A stretch of 21,772 nt of DNA from Desulfococcus sp. (GTDB taxonomy: Bacteria > Desulfobacterota > Desulfobacteria > Desulfobacterales > Desulfosalsimonadaceae). Under the pieces are notes generated by a model. It was not told the DNA's origin, searched no databases, and worked only from the letters and a program-made list of their open reading frames with translations. The DNA lies in contig JAHECJ010000004.1 of the NCBI GenBank assembly GCA_024641805.1, positions 1-21,772 on the forward strand. Reading direction: 5' to 3'. Shown here piece by piece: positions 8,523 through 15,617 of this stretch (position 1 is its first letter; the number at the start of each line of letters is the position of its first letter). Both the position numbers and the translations under genes were made by a program.

Positions 8523-9067
8523 TTGTTATCTCCGTCATAATTGACAAGCCGTGCTTTAATAATATCCTGATAAGGGATGGCCACAGTTTCTTTTTCAGTC
8601 TTCAACTGAATATTCGATTCCATAATCCCGGACAGGATCCCTTTGAATTTTTTCTGACCGTTGATGGGGCGGGCGATTTTTATATTCGCCAGTTTTCCTG
8701 TAAATTTTTCAAAATCAGACAGTCTGGATAAAGGGCGATCCAGGCCGGGGGACGAAACCTCCAGTGTATAGGCCTCTCCAGTTTCCAGCTTGAGATCCAG
8801 TATATCGCCCAGTTGGGAACTGATTATTGAGCAGTCAGCCAGATTGACACCTCCCGGCTTGTCAACATAAAGCCGAAGAATCCGGCCGCCGACCTCCCGC
8901 TGGTACTCCACGTGAATCAACTCCATCCCCTCGACACGGCATATCGGCTCGGCCAGTTCCCAAACGGCGGCCACCACTTCCGATGGATCCGCAATCCCGG
9001 CTGTCTGTTCCGGCGGCACCGGTGTCTCGGTTTTGGTTCCGCCCTTTTTTTTATATGTTTTTGCCAA
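8513..9067 (-). CDS. rimP: Ribosome maturation factor RimP
   Basis: 30S assembly factor (formerly YhbC/DUF150). I place the start at TTG 9067 (encoding MAKTYKKKGG, 184 residues), with AGGGG about eight bases upstream. The in-frame ATG at 9106 lies inside a terminator hairpin, and the 13 residues it would add are encoded by the hairpin and its T-tract. A lysine-rich, then Pro/Thr-rich extension precedes the RimP N-domain (VWELAEPICRVEGMELIHVEYQREVGGRILRLYVDKPGGV, with CSIISSQLGDILD and YTLEVSSPGLDRPL). The C-terminal SH3-like domain covers roughly the last 75 residues. It overlaps nusA by 10 nt, the conserved pairing. Confidence 0.93.
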   Translation of the reverse strand: MAKTYKKKGGTKTETPVPPEQTAGIADPSEVVAAVWELAEPICRVEGMELIHVEYQREVGGRILRLYVDKPGGVNLADCSIISSQLGDILDLKLETGEAYTLEVSSPGLDRPLSRLSDFEKFTGKLANIKIARPINGQKKFKGILSGIMESNIQLKTEKETVAIPYQDIIKARLVNYDGDNKCL

Positions 9068-9086
9068 TATCCAGCCCCTGCGTTTT

Positions 9087-9117
9087 AAAAAATAAAAAAC
9101 GGGCATTATGCCCGTTT
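9087..9117 (-). terminator. Intrinsic terminator/attenuator between tRNA-Gly and rimP
   Basis: AAACGGGCAT (9097-9106) and ATGCCCGTTT (9108-9117) form a perfect inverted repeat. On the minus strand it is followed by T6-A-T6 at 9099-9087, a classic intrinsic terminator. It lies 70 nt after the tRNA and only 20 nt before the rimP start. Because I find no convincing promoter between it and rimP, it probably lets a fraction of tRNA transcripts continue into the operon. Confidence 0.85.
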
Positions 9118-9186
9118 CATCAAGCCGTTCAGATCATTCGCCCTTTTATCACACGCCATTCAACCCGAATGGGCCTACAAGAACTT

Positions 9187-9262
9187 TGGAGCGGGCAACG
9201 AGATTCGAACTCGCGACACCAAGCTTGGGAAGCTTGTACTCTACCAACTGAGCTATGCCCGC
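9187..9262 (-). tRNA. tRNA-Gly (anticodon CCC)
   Basis: A complete 76-nt cloverleaf can be folded. The acceptor stem is GCGGGCA/TGCCCGC, the D arm GCTC-AGTTGGTA-GAGT, and the anticodon stem CAAGC/GCTTG with loop TTCCCAA, giving anticodon CCC for GGG codons. The T arm is GCGAG-TTCGAAT-CTCGT. The discriminator is U73, as expected for bacterial tRNA-Gly, and the CCA end is encoded (9187-9189). It sits at the head of rimP-nusA-infB, in the place E. coli uses for metY. Confidence 0.97.
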
Positions 9263-9277
9263 ATCCATAGCCGTAAT

Positions 9278-9306
9278 AAACTAATTGAAAAATATTGGGA
9301 TGTCAA
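9278..9306 (-). promoter_or_regulatory. Sigma-70-type promoter for tRNA-Gly and probably the rimP-nusA-infB operon
   Basis: On the minus strand TTGACA (9306-9301), a 17-bp spacer and TAGTTT (9283-9278) lie just before the tRNA 5' end at 9262. The predicted start near 9271 leaves a leader of about 9 nt. It is the best promoter match upstream of the operon. Confidence 0.6.
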
Positions 9307-9394
9307 TATTAAAATATCGTTTGAAGGCAATTTAACGAGAAACGCATCAGATCATATTGAAAAGGTAAAGGGCAGGGGAGGAAATTGTCGGCAA

Positions 9395-9742
9395 TCAGTC
9401 GAGCATTGCCCGGATCTTCTGTAGTTCGGTTTTAATTTCTTCCAGGGTGCCGGGTTGAACGGGGGGTGAAATTTGTTTGCTGCTATTTTTTAAAAATTTT
9501 TTGGCACCCGGGATGGTAAATTTTTTTTCATATAATAAGTATTTAATTTTTAATATAGATTCAACATCGACTTTTCGGTAAAGCCGTTGACCGGATTCTG
9601 TCCGTTTGGGTGATATAAGATTAAACTCAGATTCCCAGAATCGGAGGACATAAGCTGCCAGATCAGTAATCGCGGTAACTTCCCCGATTTTGAAATACAA
9701 CTTATCCGGTATTGTGGTCCCAGGAGGTAGCTGGATATCCAT
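9395..9742 (-). CDS. MerR-family DNA-binding transcriptional regulator
   Basis: A 115-residue protein with a MerR-type winged helix-turn-helix from about residue 14 to 80: YFKIGEVTAITDLAAYVLRFWESEF, then RTESGQRLYRKVDVESILKIKYLLYEKKFTIPGAKKFL. A short helix at the C-terminus (TLEEIKTELQKIRAM) probably dimerises it. There is no metal-site cysteine and no ligand-binding domain, so it is a minimal MerR protein rather than a mercury or zinc sensor. It starts 24 nt after the pheT stop on the same strand, with no strong SD. A similar gene follows pheST (often after ihfA) in other proteobacteria. Target genes are unknown. Confidence 0.85.
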   Translation of the reverse strand: MDIQLPPGTTIPDKLYFKIGEVTAITDLAAYVLRFWESEFNLISPKRTESGQRLYRKVDVESILKIKYLLYEKKFTIPGAKKFLKNSSKQISPPVQPGTLEEIKTELQKIRAMLD

Positions 9743-9765
9743 CGGGCAAACAGCCTGTTAGGATT

Positions 9766-12180
9766 TTAGACCGGTAGTGTTGCGTTAAATTTTTGGATAA
9801 TCCGGTCTGTGAGTTGTTGATGAACGAGGTTCACCTGTTGATCCGACAAGGTTTCGGTAAAGGAGCGATATACAATTCTTAAAGAGATACTCTTTTTGCC
9901 GGCTGGAATCGGATTGCCGCTGTATACATCCAGAATACAGATGTCCTCCATCAGTTTTTCTTCAAAAGTTTTAACCTTTGCTATAATATCACCTGCTTGA
10001 ACATGATTGTCAACAATTAACGTGATGTCTCTGTCCGTAAACGGAAATTTGGGTATCGGCACAAACATTTTTGATTCTTTTAGATTTGATATGAATGCGT
10101 TTACATTGATTTCAAAAATAAAAGCCGGCTGCTTGATGTTGAAATTATTTAAAACCATGGGGCTGACTTCCCCAATCAGTCCGAAGAAATTGCCGTTAAA
10201 TAGAATCTGGGCGGTATGACCGGCCTTTGTATATCGGCATGATGCATCCGGCATTTTAGAAAAAGAGATGTCTTCCATTCCCATGGAACGGAAAAGATCT
10301 TCCAGGACGCCTTTTAAGTCATGGAAATCGCACGCAACGAGCTTTTCATGCCAGGTCATGTTAACTCGTGAGCCGGTCCAGAGTCCGGCCAGCATTTCCG
10401 TCTCGGTGGGCTGCCGGTCCTGGCCATTGCTGATAAAGGTTTTTCCCAGTTCAAAAATTTTCAGATTTTTAATTTGATGGGATAAGTTGCGATGCATGGT
10501 TTCCAGCAGACCGGGTATCAGCGATGTGCGCATGACCGACAGATCTTCGGAAATCGGATTTAATATATCGAGCATCCTCCGTCGTTCATCGTTTTCCGGG
10601 AGATTTAAACGGTCACAGGCATCTTTTCCGATAAAGCTGTAGGTAATAGATTCCGAGAAACCATAACCGGCCATCATATCTTTAATTTTACTTTTTATTT
10701 TGATCGATTGATTGGGAAGATTCGTCATCCCGGAAGTTTTGGGGAATGTCGTTTTGATATTATTATAGCCCCACAACCGGGCGACTTCTTCCATCAGATC
10801 CTCCGGTCTGCTCACATCCACGCGGAATGACGGGGGTAAAACGGAAAGGGTGTCTTCATCTTTTATCTCAACATTAAATTCAACCGATCGGAGGAACTCG
10901 GCAATTTCCGACTGGTTCAGGTCTGTTCCAAGATGCTTGTTGGTCTTGGCGATACTCAATAAAATTGACGAAACGGAAGAGGGGAGTGGATATTCGTCGA
11001 TCAGGCCGTCGACCAGGCGTCCGTTTCCGATCTCGGCAATGAGCTGTGCCGCACGGTTAAGAGCCGTGACGGTGCCTTCCGGGTCCAAGCCCCGTTCAAA
11101 TCGATGGGACGCATCGGTATTTAACGCAAGATGTTTTGACGTCTTTCGAATGGAAATCGGGTTGAAATAAGCGCTTTCGAGTAAAACCCGTGTGGTGTTT
11201 TCTTTAATTTCCGAATTGACGCCGCCCATGACGCCAGCCACCGCCACCGGCTTTTCGCCGTCGCAGATCATCAGCGTCTCGTCAGTCAGCCGGCGTTCTT
11301 TTCCATCCAATGTTTCAAAAAGCTGGTTGTGGTTAGCTGTCTGGACAATAATACGGTTTTCAGAAAGTTGGTCGAAATCAAACGCATGCAGCGGCTGGCC
11401 GAGTTCCAGCATAACAAAATTGGTAATATCGACAATGTTGTTGATCGGCTTCAAGCCGATGGAGTAAAGCCGGTCCTTGAGCCAGAACGGGGAAGGCGCC
11501 ACGGTAATATCTGTTATGAGCCTGGCGGCGTATCGGGGGCACAGTGTCGGCGATTTGATGGTCACTGATGTGAAATCGTCAATTTGGCCGGATGTTTCGG
11601 GCAGTTTGATTTCCGGTTTCCGGGTGGGCTGATTCACTATTGTCGAGACTTCCCTGGCAATGCCGATAAAACTGAGGCAATCCGGGCGGTTGGGGGTCAG
11701 GCCGATTTCAAGTACGGTATCGGAAAGGTTTAAGGCGATGTTTAAGGCAATCCCCTCCGTCAGTTTTTCACTGAGAACCATCAGTCCTGATTTGTCCGGT
11801 CCCAGTTCGAGTTCGGCTTCGCTGCAAAGCATCCCTTCGGAAGTTGCGCCCCGGATGGTGCTTTTTTTGACTTCAAGCCCGCCTGGGAGAGCTGTGCCGG
11901 GAAGAGCGCATGGCACATTCATTCCTGCTTTCGCATTCGGGGCTCCGCACACAACAGGGACGGTCCGGTTTCCAATGCTGACCTCACATAATCGGAGTTT
12001 ATCTGCATTGGGGTGCGGTTCGACTTTTATGATTTTGCCGACAACGACGGAATCAAGATACTGAAATCTTTCTGAAATTCCTTCTACCTCCAAACCGGCC
12101 ATTGTTAGTTTGTCGGCCAGATCGGTTGCAGGAATATCAATCGCTACGTATTCTTTTAACCAGTTGGTACTGATTTTCAT
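9766..12180 (-). CDS. pheT: Phenylalanyl-tRNA synthetase beta subunit
   Basis: Large subunit of the alpha2-beta2 synthetase that charges tRNA-Phe. The 804-residue protein has the usual order. The N-terminal MKISTNWLKEYV is followed by an OB-fold tRNA-binding domain (about 39-150, VVGKIIKVEPHPNADKLRLCEV and VVCGAPN). The B3/B4 editing domain contains LTPNRPDCLSFIGIAREV, and the B5 domain leads into EEVARLWGYNNI. A catalytic-like core and the C-terminal FDX-ACB anticodon-binding domain follow (KFPFTDRDITLIVD near 712). It begins 1 nt after the pheS stop, so translation is coupled. Length and motifs are complete. Confidence 0.98.
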   Translation of the reverse strand: MKISTNWLKEYVAIDIPATDLADKLTMAGLEVEGISERFQYLDSVVVGKIIKVEPHPNADKLRLCEVSIGNRTVPVVCGAPNAKAGMNVPCALPGTALPGGLEVKKSTIRGATSEGMLCSEAELELGPDKSGLMVLSEKLTEGIALNIALNLSDTVLEIGLTPNRPDCLSFIGIAREVSTIVNQPTRKPEIKLPETSGQIDDFTSVTIKSPTLCPRYAARLITDITVAPSPFWLKDRLYSIGLKPINNIVDITNFVMLELGQPLHAFDFDQLSENRIIVQTANHNQLFETLDGKERRLTDETLMICDGEKPVAVAGVMGGVNSEIKENTTRVLLESAYFNPISIRKTSKHLALNTDASHRFERGLDPEGTVTALNRAAQLIAEIGNGRLVDGLIDEYPLPSSVSSILLSIAKTNKHLGTDLNQSEIAEFLRSVEFNVEIKDEDTLSVLPPSFRVDVSRPEDLMEEVARLWGYNNIKTTFPKTSGMTNLPNQSIKIKSKIKDMMAGYGFSESITYSFIGKDACDRLNLPENDERRRMLDILNPISEDLSVMRTSLIPGLLETMHRNLSHQIKNLKIFELGKTFISNGQDRQPTETEMLAGLWTGSRVNMTWHEKLVACDFHDLKGVLEDLFRSMGMEDISFSKMPDASCRYTKAGHTAQILFNGNFFGLIGEVSPMVLNNFNIKQPAFIFEINVNAFISNLKESKMFVPIPKFPFTDRDITLIVDNHVQAGDIIAKVKTFEEKLMEDICILDVYSGNPIPAGKKSISLRIVYRSFTETLSDQQVNLVHQQLTDRIIQKFNATLPV

Positions 12181-12181
12181 T

Positions 12182-13192
12182 TTAAAACTGCCTTAGAAAT
12201 CTGTAATCGCTTTCAAAAAACATCCGGAGATCATTAATTCCATATTTCAACATGGCAAGGCGCTCAACCCCCATCCCGAAAGCAAAGCCGGAGTATCGGC
12301 GGGTATCATATCCGACGTTTTCAAATACCGCCGGGTGAACCATTCCGCACCCCAGCACTTCCAGCCAGCCCGTGTTTGAGCATACTTTGCATCCTTTTCC
12401 CCGGCACATGACACAAAGAATATCCACTTCCGCACTGGGTTCTGTAAACGGGAAAAAGCTTGGCCGGAATCTGAGGCTGATCTGTTCGTCAAAAATTTCA
12501 TGAACAAACGCCTCCAGAACCCCCTTTAAATCGCCAAATGAAACTTGCTCGTCCACCAGAAGGCCTTCCACCTGATTGAACATGGGCGTATGGGTGAGAT
12601 CGGAATCGCATCGGTAGACTTTCCCCGGGGCTACGATTCTGATGGGAGGGGCATTCTGCTCCATGATATGGACTTGTATCGGAGAGGTGTGTGTTCTTAA
12701 AACAATATTGTCCGATACGTAAAATGTGTCCTGCATGTCCCTTGCGGGATGGTTTTTCGGAATATTCAGGGCTTCGAAATTATAGTAATCGGTTTCAACT
12801 TCAGGGCCTTCGGCAATATCAAACCCCATGCGGGAAAAAATGCTGCAAATGCTCCGCGTAATATGTGTAATCGGGTGAAGGGTCCCCCGCGGTGAAGTGC
12901 GACCGGGCAGGGAGACATCTATGGATTCGTCAGCATCCTCGCCGGCCCGCTCTTCAAATCGCTGGATGGCTTTTTCAAACGCGGTTTCAAGTTCTTTTTT
13001 GGTGATATTGGCCTGCTTGCCGGCTTCAGGCCGTTCTTCAGCCGGAAGTTGAGAAATATTTCTTAAGAACAAAGTGACAAGTCCCTTTCTGCCAAGGTAT
13101 TTGACGGAAAGGGACTTGATTTCTTCTGTGTCGGCAGCTTTTGCAAGCGCTTCGATCGCCTCGGTTTTGATCTGTTCGATGCGGTTTTCCAA
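12182..13192 (-). CDS. pheS: Phenylalanyl-tRNA synthetase alpha subunit
   Basis: Catalytic class II subunit of the enzyme. The 336-residue protein has an N-terminal coiled-coil arm (about 1-90), then the catalytic core with GFDIAEGPEVETDYYNFEAL, NHPARDMQDTFYV, LRTHTSPIQ and the motif 3 region GFAFGMGVERLAMLKYGI. The start codon is TTG (MENRIEQIK), which matches the family N-terminus; its SD is weak. It lies 56 nt downstream of rplT and 1 nt before pheT. A small cysteine cluster (CVMCRGKGCKVC) is present in the insertion typical of bacterial PheS. Confidence 0.97.
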   Translation of the reverse strand: MENRIEQIKTEAIEALAKAADTEEIKSLSVKYLGRKGLVTLFLRNISQLPAEERPEAGKQANITKKELETAFEKAIQRFEERAGEDADESIDVSLPGRTSPRGTLHPITHITRSICSIFSRMGFDIAEGPEVETDYYNFEALNIPKNHPARDMQDTFYVSDNIVLRTHTSPIQVHIMEQNAPPIRIVAPGKVYRCDSDLTHTPMFNQVEGLLVDEQVSFGDLKGVLEAFVHEIFDEQISLRFRPSFFPFTEPSAEVDILCVMCRGKGCKVCSNTGWLEVLGCGMVHPAVFENVGYDTRRYSGFAFGMGVERLAMLKYGINDLRMFFESDYRFLRQF

Positions 13193-13248
13193 TTTTAGAT
13201 ACTCTGCGGTAAGACGGATTCTCGTCGGTCGTATTTGACGTTACGAAA

Positions 13249-13596
13249 TTATTTAGCTGCTGCCGTTGCTGCCAGTTGAGAGAATGCACCAGGGTCGGAC
13301 ACTGCCAGCTCTGCTAAAATTTTTCGATCAATCCCAATTTCAGCCTGCTTTAACCCATGAATGAATTTGCTGTATGACATATCATTCATGCGGGCGCCGG
13401 CATTGATCCTGGCAATCCACAATTTACGAAAATCACGTTTGCGCGCCTTGCGGTCGCGGTATGCATAAACGAGTGCCTTGTCGACAGAGTCCGACGCGGT
13501 GCGGATTAATTTACCGCGACTTCCGACAAACCCCTTGGCCAGTTTTAAGACTTTTTTTCTCCGTCTTCTTGCTTTAAACCCTCTTTTGATTCGCAT
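13249..13596 (-). CDS. rplT: 50S ribosomal protein L20
   Basis: Early 23S rRNA-binding assembly protein. The 115-residue sequence has the basic N-terminal extension (RIKRGFKARRRRKKVLKLAKGFVGSRGKL) and the globular part LWIARINAGARMNDMSYSKFIHGLKQAEIGIDRKILAELA. AGGAG is eight bases before the ATG. It follows rpmI by 26 nt. L20 represses its own operon in E. coli and B. subtilis, which makes the structured rpmI leader relevant. Confidence 0.97.
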   Translation of the reverse strand: MRIKRGFKARRRRKKVLKLAKGFVGSRGKLIRTASDSVDKALVYAYRDRKARKRDFRKLWIARINAGARMNDMSYSKFIHGLKQAEIGIDRKILAELAVSDPGAFSQLAATAAAK

Positions 13597-13622
13597 GATC
13601 CATCTCCTTAGATGCCTATATA

Positions 13623-13820
13623 TTATCCGTTCGGAAGAAGGCGTCTGATTTCCTTCATGTTGCTAATGTCCACAACCTGAGCTTGCCTCAATGACCGTTT
13701 CCGTTTACGGGATTTTTTGGTCAAAATATGACTTGCATGAGATTTTGAAAATTTATATTTACCGGTTCCGGTTTTTCGGAATCGTTTTGCGGCGGCTCTG
13801 TTTGTTTTAATTTTTGGCAT
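13623..13820 (-). CDS. rpmI: 50S ribosomal protein L35
   Basis: Small basic large-subunit protein, 65 residues: MPKIKTNRAAAKRF, SHILTKKSRKRKRSLR and a C-terminal segment ending RRLLPNG. I chose the second ATG (13820) because AGGAG lies seven bases upstream and L35 proteins begin MPK. The ATG at 13826 is only one base from the SD. It sits between infC and rplT, the universal order. Confidence 0.97.
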   Translation of the reverse strand: MPKIKTNRAAAKRFRKTGTGKYKFSKSHASHILTKKSRKRKRSLRQAQVVDISNMKEIRRLLPNG

Positions 13821-13838
13821 AACCATACTCCTTTATAA

Positions 13839-13880
13839 AGTTGATTCGGTATTAAGCAAAATTTTTTGTCCAGATCAACT
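13839..13880 (-). promoter_or_regulatory. Stem-loop immediately upstream of the rpmI ribosome-binding site
   Basis: On the transcript AGTTGAT (13880-13874) pairs exactly with ATCAACT (13845-13839), which ends a few bases before the SD (AGGAG) of rpmI. This is the position where L20 controls translation in E. coli, although the stem here is short and overlaps a candidate promoter. A role in control is inference. Confidence 0.3.
13850..13878 (-). promoter_or_regulatory. Candidate promoter for rpmI-rplT-pheST
   Basis: On the minus strand TTGATC (13878-13873), 17 bp, then TTAATA (13855-13850), preceded by TGC in an extended -10 arrangement. It lies after the terminator that follows infC, where a fresh promoter would be needed. 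If this promoter is used, the stem-loop at 13839-13880 would not be transcribed whole from it. Confidence 0.4.
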
Positions 13881-13925
13881 CTTTTTATTTATTTGTTCAA
13901 AAAATATTAAAAATATAAAATACAT

Positions 13926-13953
13926 ATGGCGCGGACGGCTTTATCCGCGCCAT
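13926..13953. terminator. Bidirectional intrinsic terminator between infC and rpmI
   Basis: ATGGCGCGGA (13926-13935) and TCCGCGCCAT (13944-13953) form a 10-bp GC-rich stem with an 8-nt loop. AT-rich, T-rich runs follow on both strands. On the minus strand it would end or attenuate infC transcription before rpmI. It is the strongest hairpin in the 249-nt infC-rpmI gap; the rest of that gap holds no gene. Confidence 0.75.
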
Positions 13954-14075
13954 TTTATATTTTAATTTTTATAAAATGCAGGTTTTTCTAATCCGCTGAA
14001 GCGTATCCCGAACTGCAAATACTTATACTGGCTGAGTTCCTGGCCGGGTCGATATTGCGATCATTTCTGGCGGGA

Positions 14076-14600
14076 TTATTTCGGAGCCAGAATCATATGC
14101 ATTATACGGCCTTCCATCCTGGAATCCTGTTCGACCACAGCATACTCACCGGTGTCTTCAGCAATTTTCGCAAGCAGCTCCCGACCTTTTTGGGTGAGAG
14201 TGATTTCACGCCCTCTGAAGACAACGGTCACTTTTACCTTGTCTTTTTTCCCAATAAATTTTTTGATATGGCCAATTTTTATTTCCAGGTCATGAGTATC
14301 CGTCTTTGGACGGACCTTGATTTCTTTAACCTGAAAGGTCGTTTGCTTTTTTTTGGCCTCCTGCAGTTTTTTGGTTTGTTCGTATTTAAAGCGGCCGTAA
14401 TCCATTATTTTGCAGACAGGAGGATCTGCATTGGGTGAAATTTCAACAAGATCCAGCCCAAATTCTTCGGCGGACGCGAGCGCCTCATGGACTGAAATGA
14501 CTCCCAGCTGGTTCCCTTCCGGATCGATTACGCGGATTTCTCTGGCTTTAATGTCCCTGTTAATTCTGGTTTGGTAGCCGCCTTGTTTTTGCTTAGCTAT
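14076..14600 (-). CDS. infC: Translation initiation factor IF-3, starting at an ATA codon
   Basis: IF-3 checks start-codon and tRNA pairing and prevents premature subunit joining. From an ATG start at 14405 only 109 residues would result, lacking the N-domain. The frame continues upstream without a stop and encodes the conserved N-domain (INRDIKAREIRVIDPEGNQLG, SVHEALASAEEFGLDLVEISPNADPPVCKIMDYGRFKYEQ) up to an ATA codon at 14600-14598. AGGAGG (14613-14608) lies seven bases before that ATA. The resulting product is 174 residues, the normal length. The C-domain (IKVRPKTDTHDLEIKIGHIKKFIGKKDKVKVTVVFRGRE) is complete. Rare starts (AUU, AUA, AUC) are a known feature of infC and allow IF-3 to repress itself. 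Confidence 0.95.
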   Translation of the reverse strand: MAKQKQGGYQTRINRDIKAREIRVIDPEGNQLGVISVHEALASAEEFGLDLVEISPNADPPVCKIMDYGRFKYEQTKKLQEAKKKQTTFQVKEIKVRPKTDTHDLEIKIGHIKKFIGKKDKVKVTVVFRGREITLTQKGRELLAKIAEDTGEYAVVEQDSRMEGRIMHMILAPK

Positions 14601-14683
14601 TCTTGCACCTCCTGATTTTTTTTGTTAAAAATAGGCCGCAGTTTTTCACTGCTTCAGCATACTATATGTTTTGATATCACTTA

Positions 14684-14711
14684 ACTATACTAATATTTAT
14701 AAAATACGCAA
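14684..14711 (-). promoter_or_regulatory. Candidate promoter for infC
   Basis: On the minus strand TTGCGT (14711-14706), a 16-bp spacer and TATAGT (14689-14684) lie about 85 bp upstream of the infC start. The region between infC and the divergent gene at 14856 is about 255 bp, very AT-rich, and holds no gene. Confidence 0.4.
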
Positions 14712-14793
14712 GAAAAATTAATTGTTTTAATCTGGCTTAAAATCGCTTAAAAGAGTCTGAACTAATAAAAAAATGAAACTTTTATCATGGGAT

Positions 14794-14822
14794 TTGCCGT
14801 AATACAATATTAAAATTAATAA
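14794..14822 (+). promoter_or_regulatory. Candidate promoter for the YkgJ-like gene at 14856
   Basis: TTGCCG (14794-14799), 17 bp, TAATAA (14817-14822). The surrounding sequence is AT-rich, so chance matches are likely. A 20-bp perfect AT palindrome (14819-14838) overlaps the -10. Confidence 0.3.
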
Positions 14823-14855
14823 AAAAATATTTTTTTATAAAACTACGTTGCCGGA

Positions 14856-15599
14856 ATGGTTATGGAATCAGAAAAAATTATTGAACTGACAGAAGAAGAA
14901 GCGTTTTGTTTTAGCTGCAACAGCCAGGTGACGTGTTTTAATGAGTGCTGCCGTGACCTGAATCAGTTTTTGACGCCCTATGATATTGTGCGCCTGAAAA
15001 ATCATTTTAAATTATCTTCTTCTGATTTTCTTAAACAGTATACAACGGTACATGTCGGTCCCCAAACAGGCCTCCCGGTGATTACGATCACCCCGGCGGA
15101 CAGGTTTAAACGCATTTGCCCATTTGTCACGCTTTCCGGGTGCAGTGTTTATAAAGACAGGCCCTCATCATGCCGCATGTATCCGCTGATTCGTGTATTA
15201 AGCCGATCCCGGGAAAGCCGGAAAAAAGATGTCCGGTACGCTCTTTTAAAGGAATCGCACTGTCATGGTTTTAACCAGAATTGCCGGGTGACGGTCAAGG
15301 ACTGGATATCCGGGCAGGGACTCGGGTCATATAACGAAATGAATGATCTGATGATGGATATTATCAGTCTGAAAAATGAATGCATGCCGGGACCTTTAAC
15401 TGGAGGGGCAGAAAGACTTTTTTACACAATGTGCTATGATATCGATCATCTCAGAGAATTCGGGCGAGTTGAAGGGTTTGAAAAACTTGAACTTCCTGAC
15501 ACCGTGAAAAACGATGATACGGCGTTGCTGCGGTTTGGAATGAGTTACCTCAAAAATTATTTCCGGGAGCATCTGTCGATCAGGCAGGCATCCGATTAA
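14856..15599 (+). CDS. YkgJ/UPF0153-type cysteine-cluster protein (copy 1)
   Basis: A 247-residue protein with the Cys pattern of the CxxCxxCC (YkgJ) family, thought to bind zinc or an iron-sulfur cluster; function is not established. Counting from the ATG at 14856, cysteines are C18, C21, C27, C31 and C32 in the N-terminal block, then CPF at 88, GC at 96, CRMYPL at 106 and HCHGF at 136, plus C143. LTPYDIVRLKNH, between the two blocks, is typical. No signal peptide or membrane segment is visible, so it should be cytoplasmic. An ATG two codons in (14862) has slightly better SD spacing and may be the true start. It is 18 nt upstream of the SDR gene on the same strand, so they are probably co-transcribed, and it has a paralogue at 16740. 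Confidence 0.82.
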   Translation: MVMESEKIIELTEEEAFCFSCNSQVTCFNECCRDLNQFLTPYDIVRLKNHFKLSSSDFLKQYTTVHVGPQTGLPVITITPADRFKRICPFVTLSGCSVYKDRPSSCRMYPLIRVLSRSRESRKKDVRYALLKESHCHGFNQNCRVTVKDWISGQGLGSYNEMNDLMMDIISLKNECMPGPLTGGAERLFYTMCYDIDHLREFGRVEGFEKLELPDTVKNDDTALLRFGMSYLKNYFREHLSIRQASD

Positions 15600-15617
15600 C
15601 ATAAATTAGGAAACAAT

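Noticed and set aside
14076..14405. IF-3 starting at the ATG at 14405 (109 residues)
   Set aside because: The conserved IF-3 N-domain continues upstream in frame to ATA 14600 with a strong SD, so this ATG is internal (the M of KIMDYGR).
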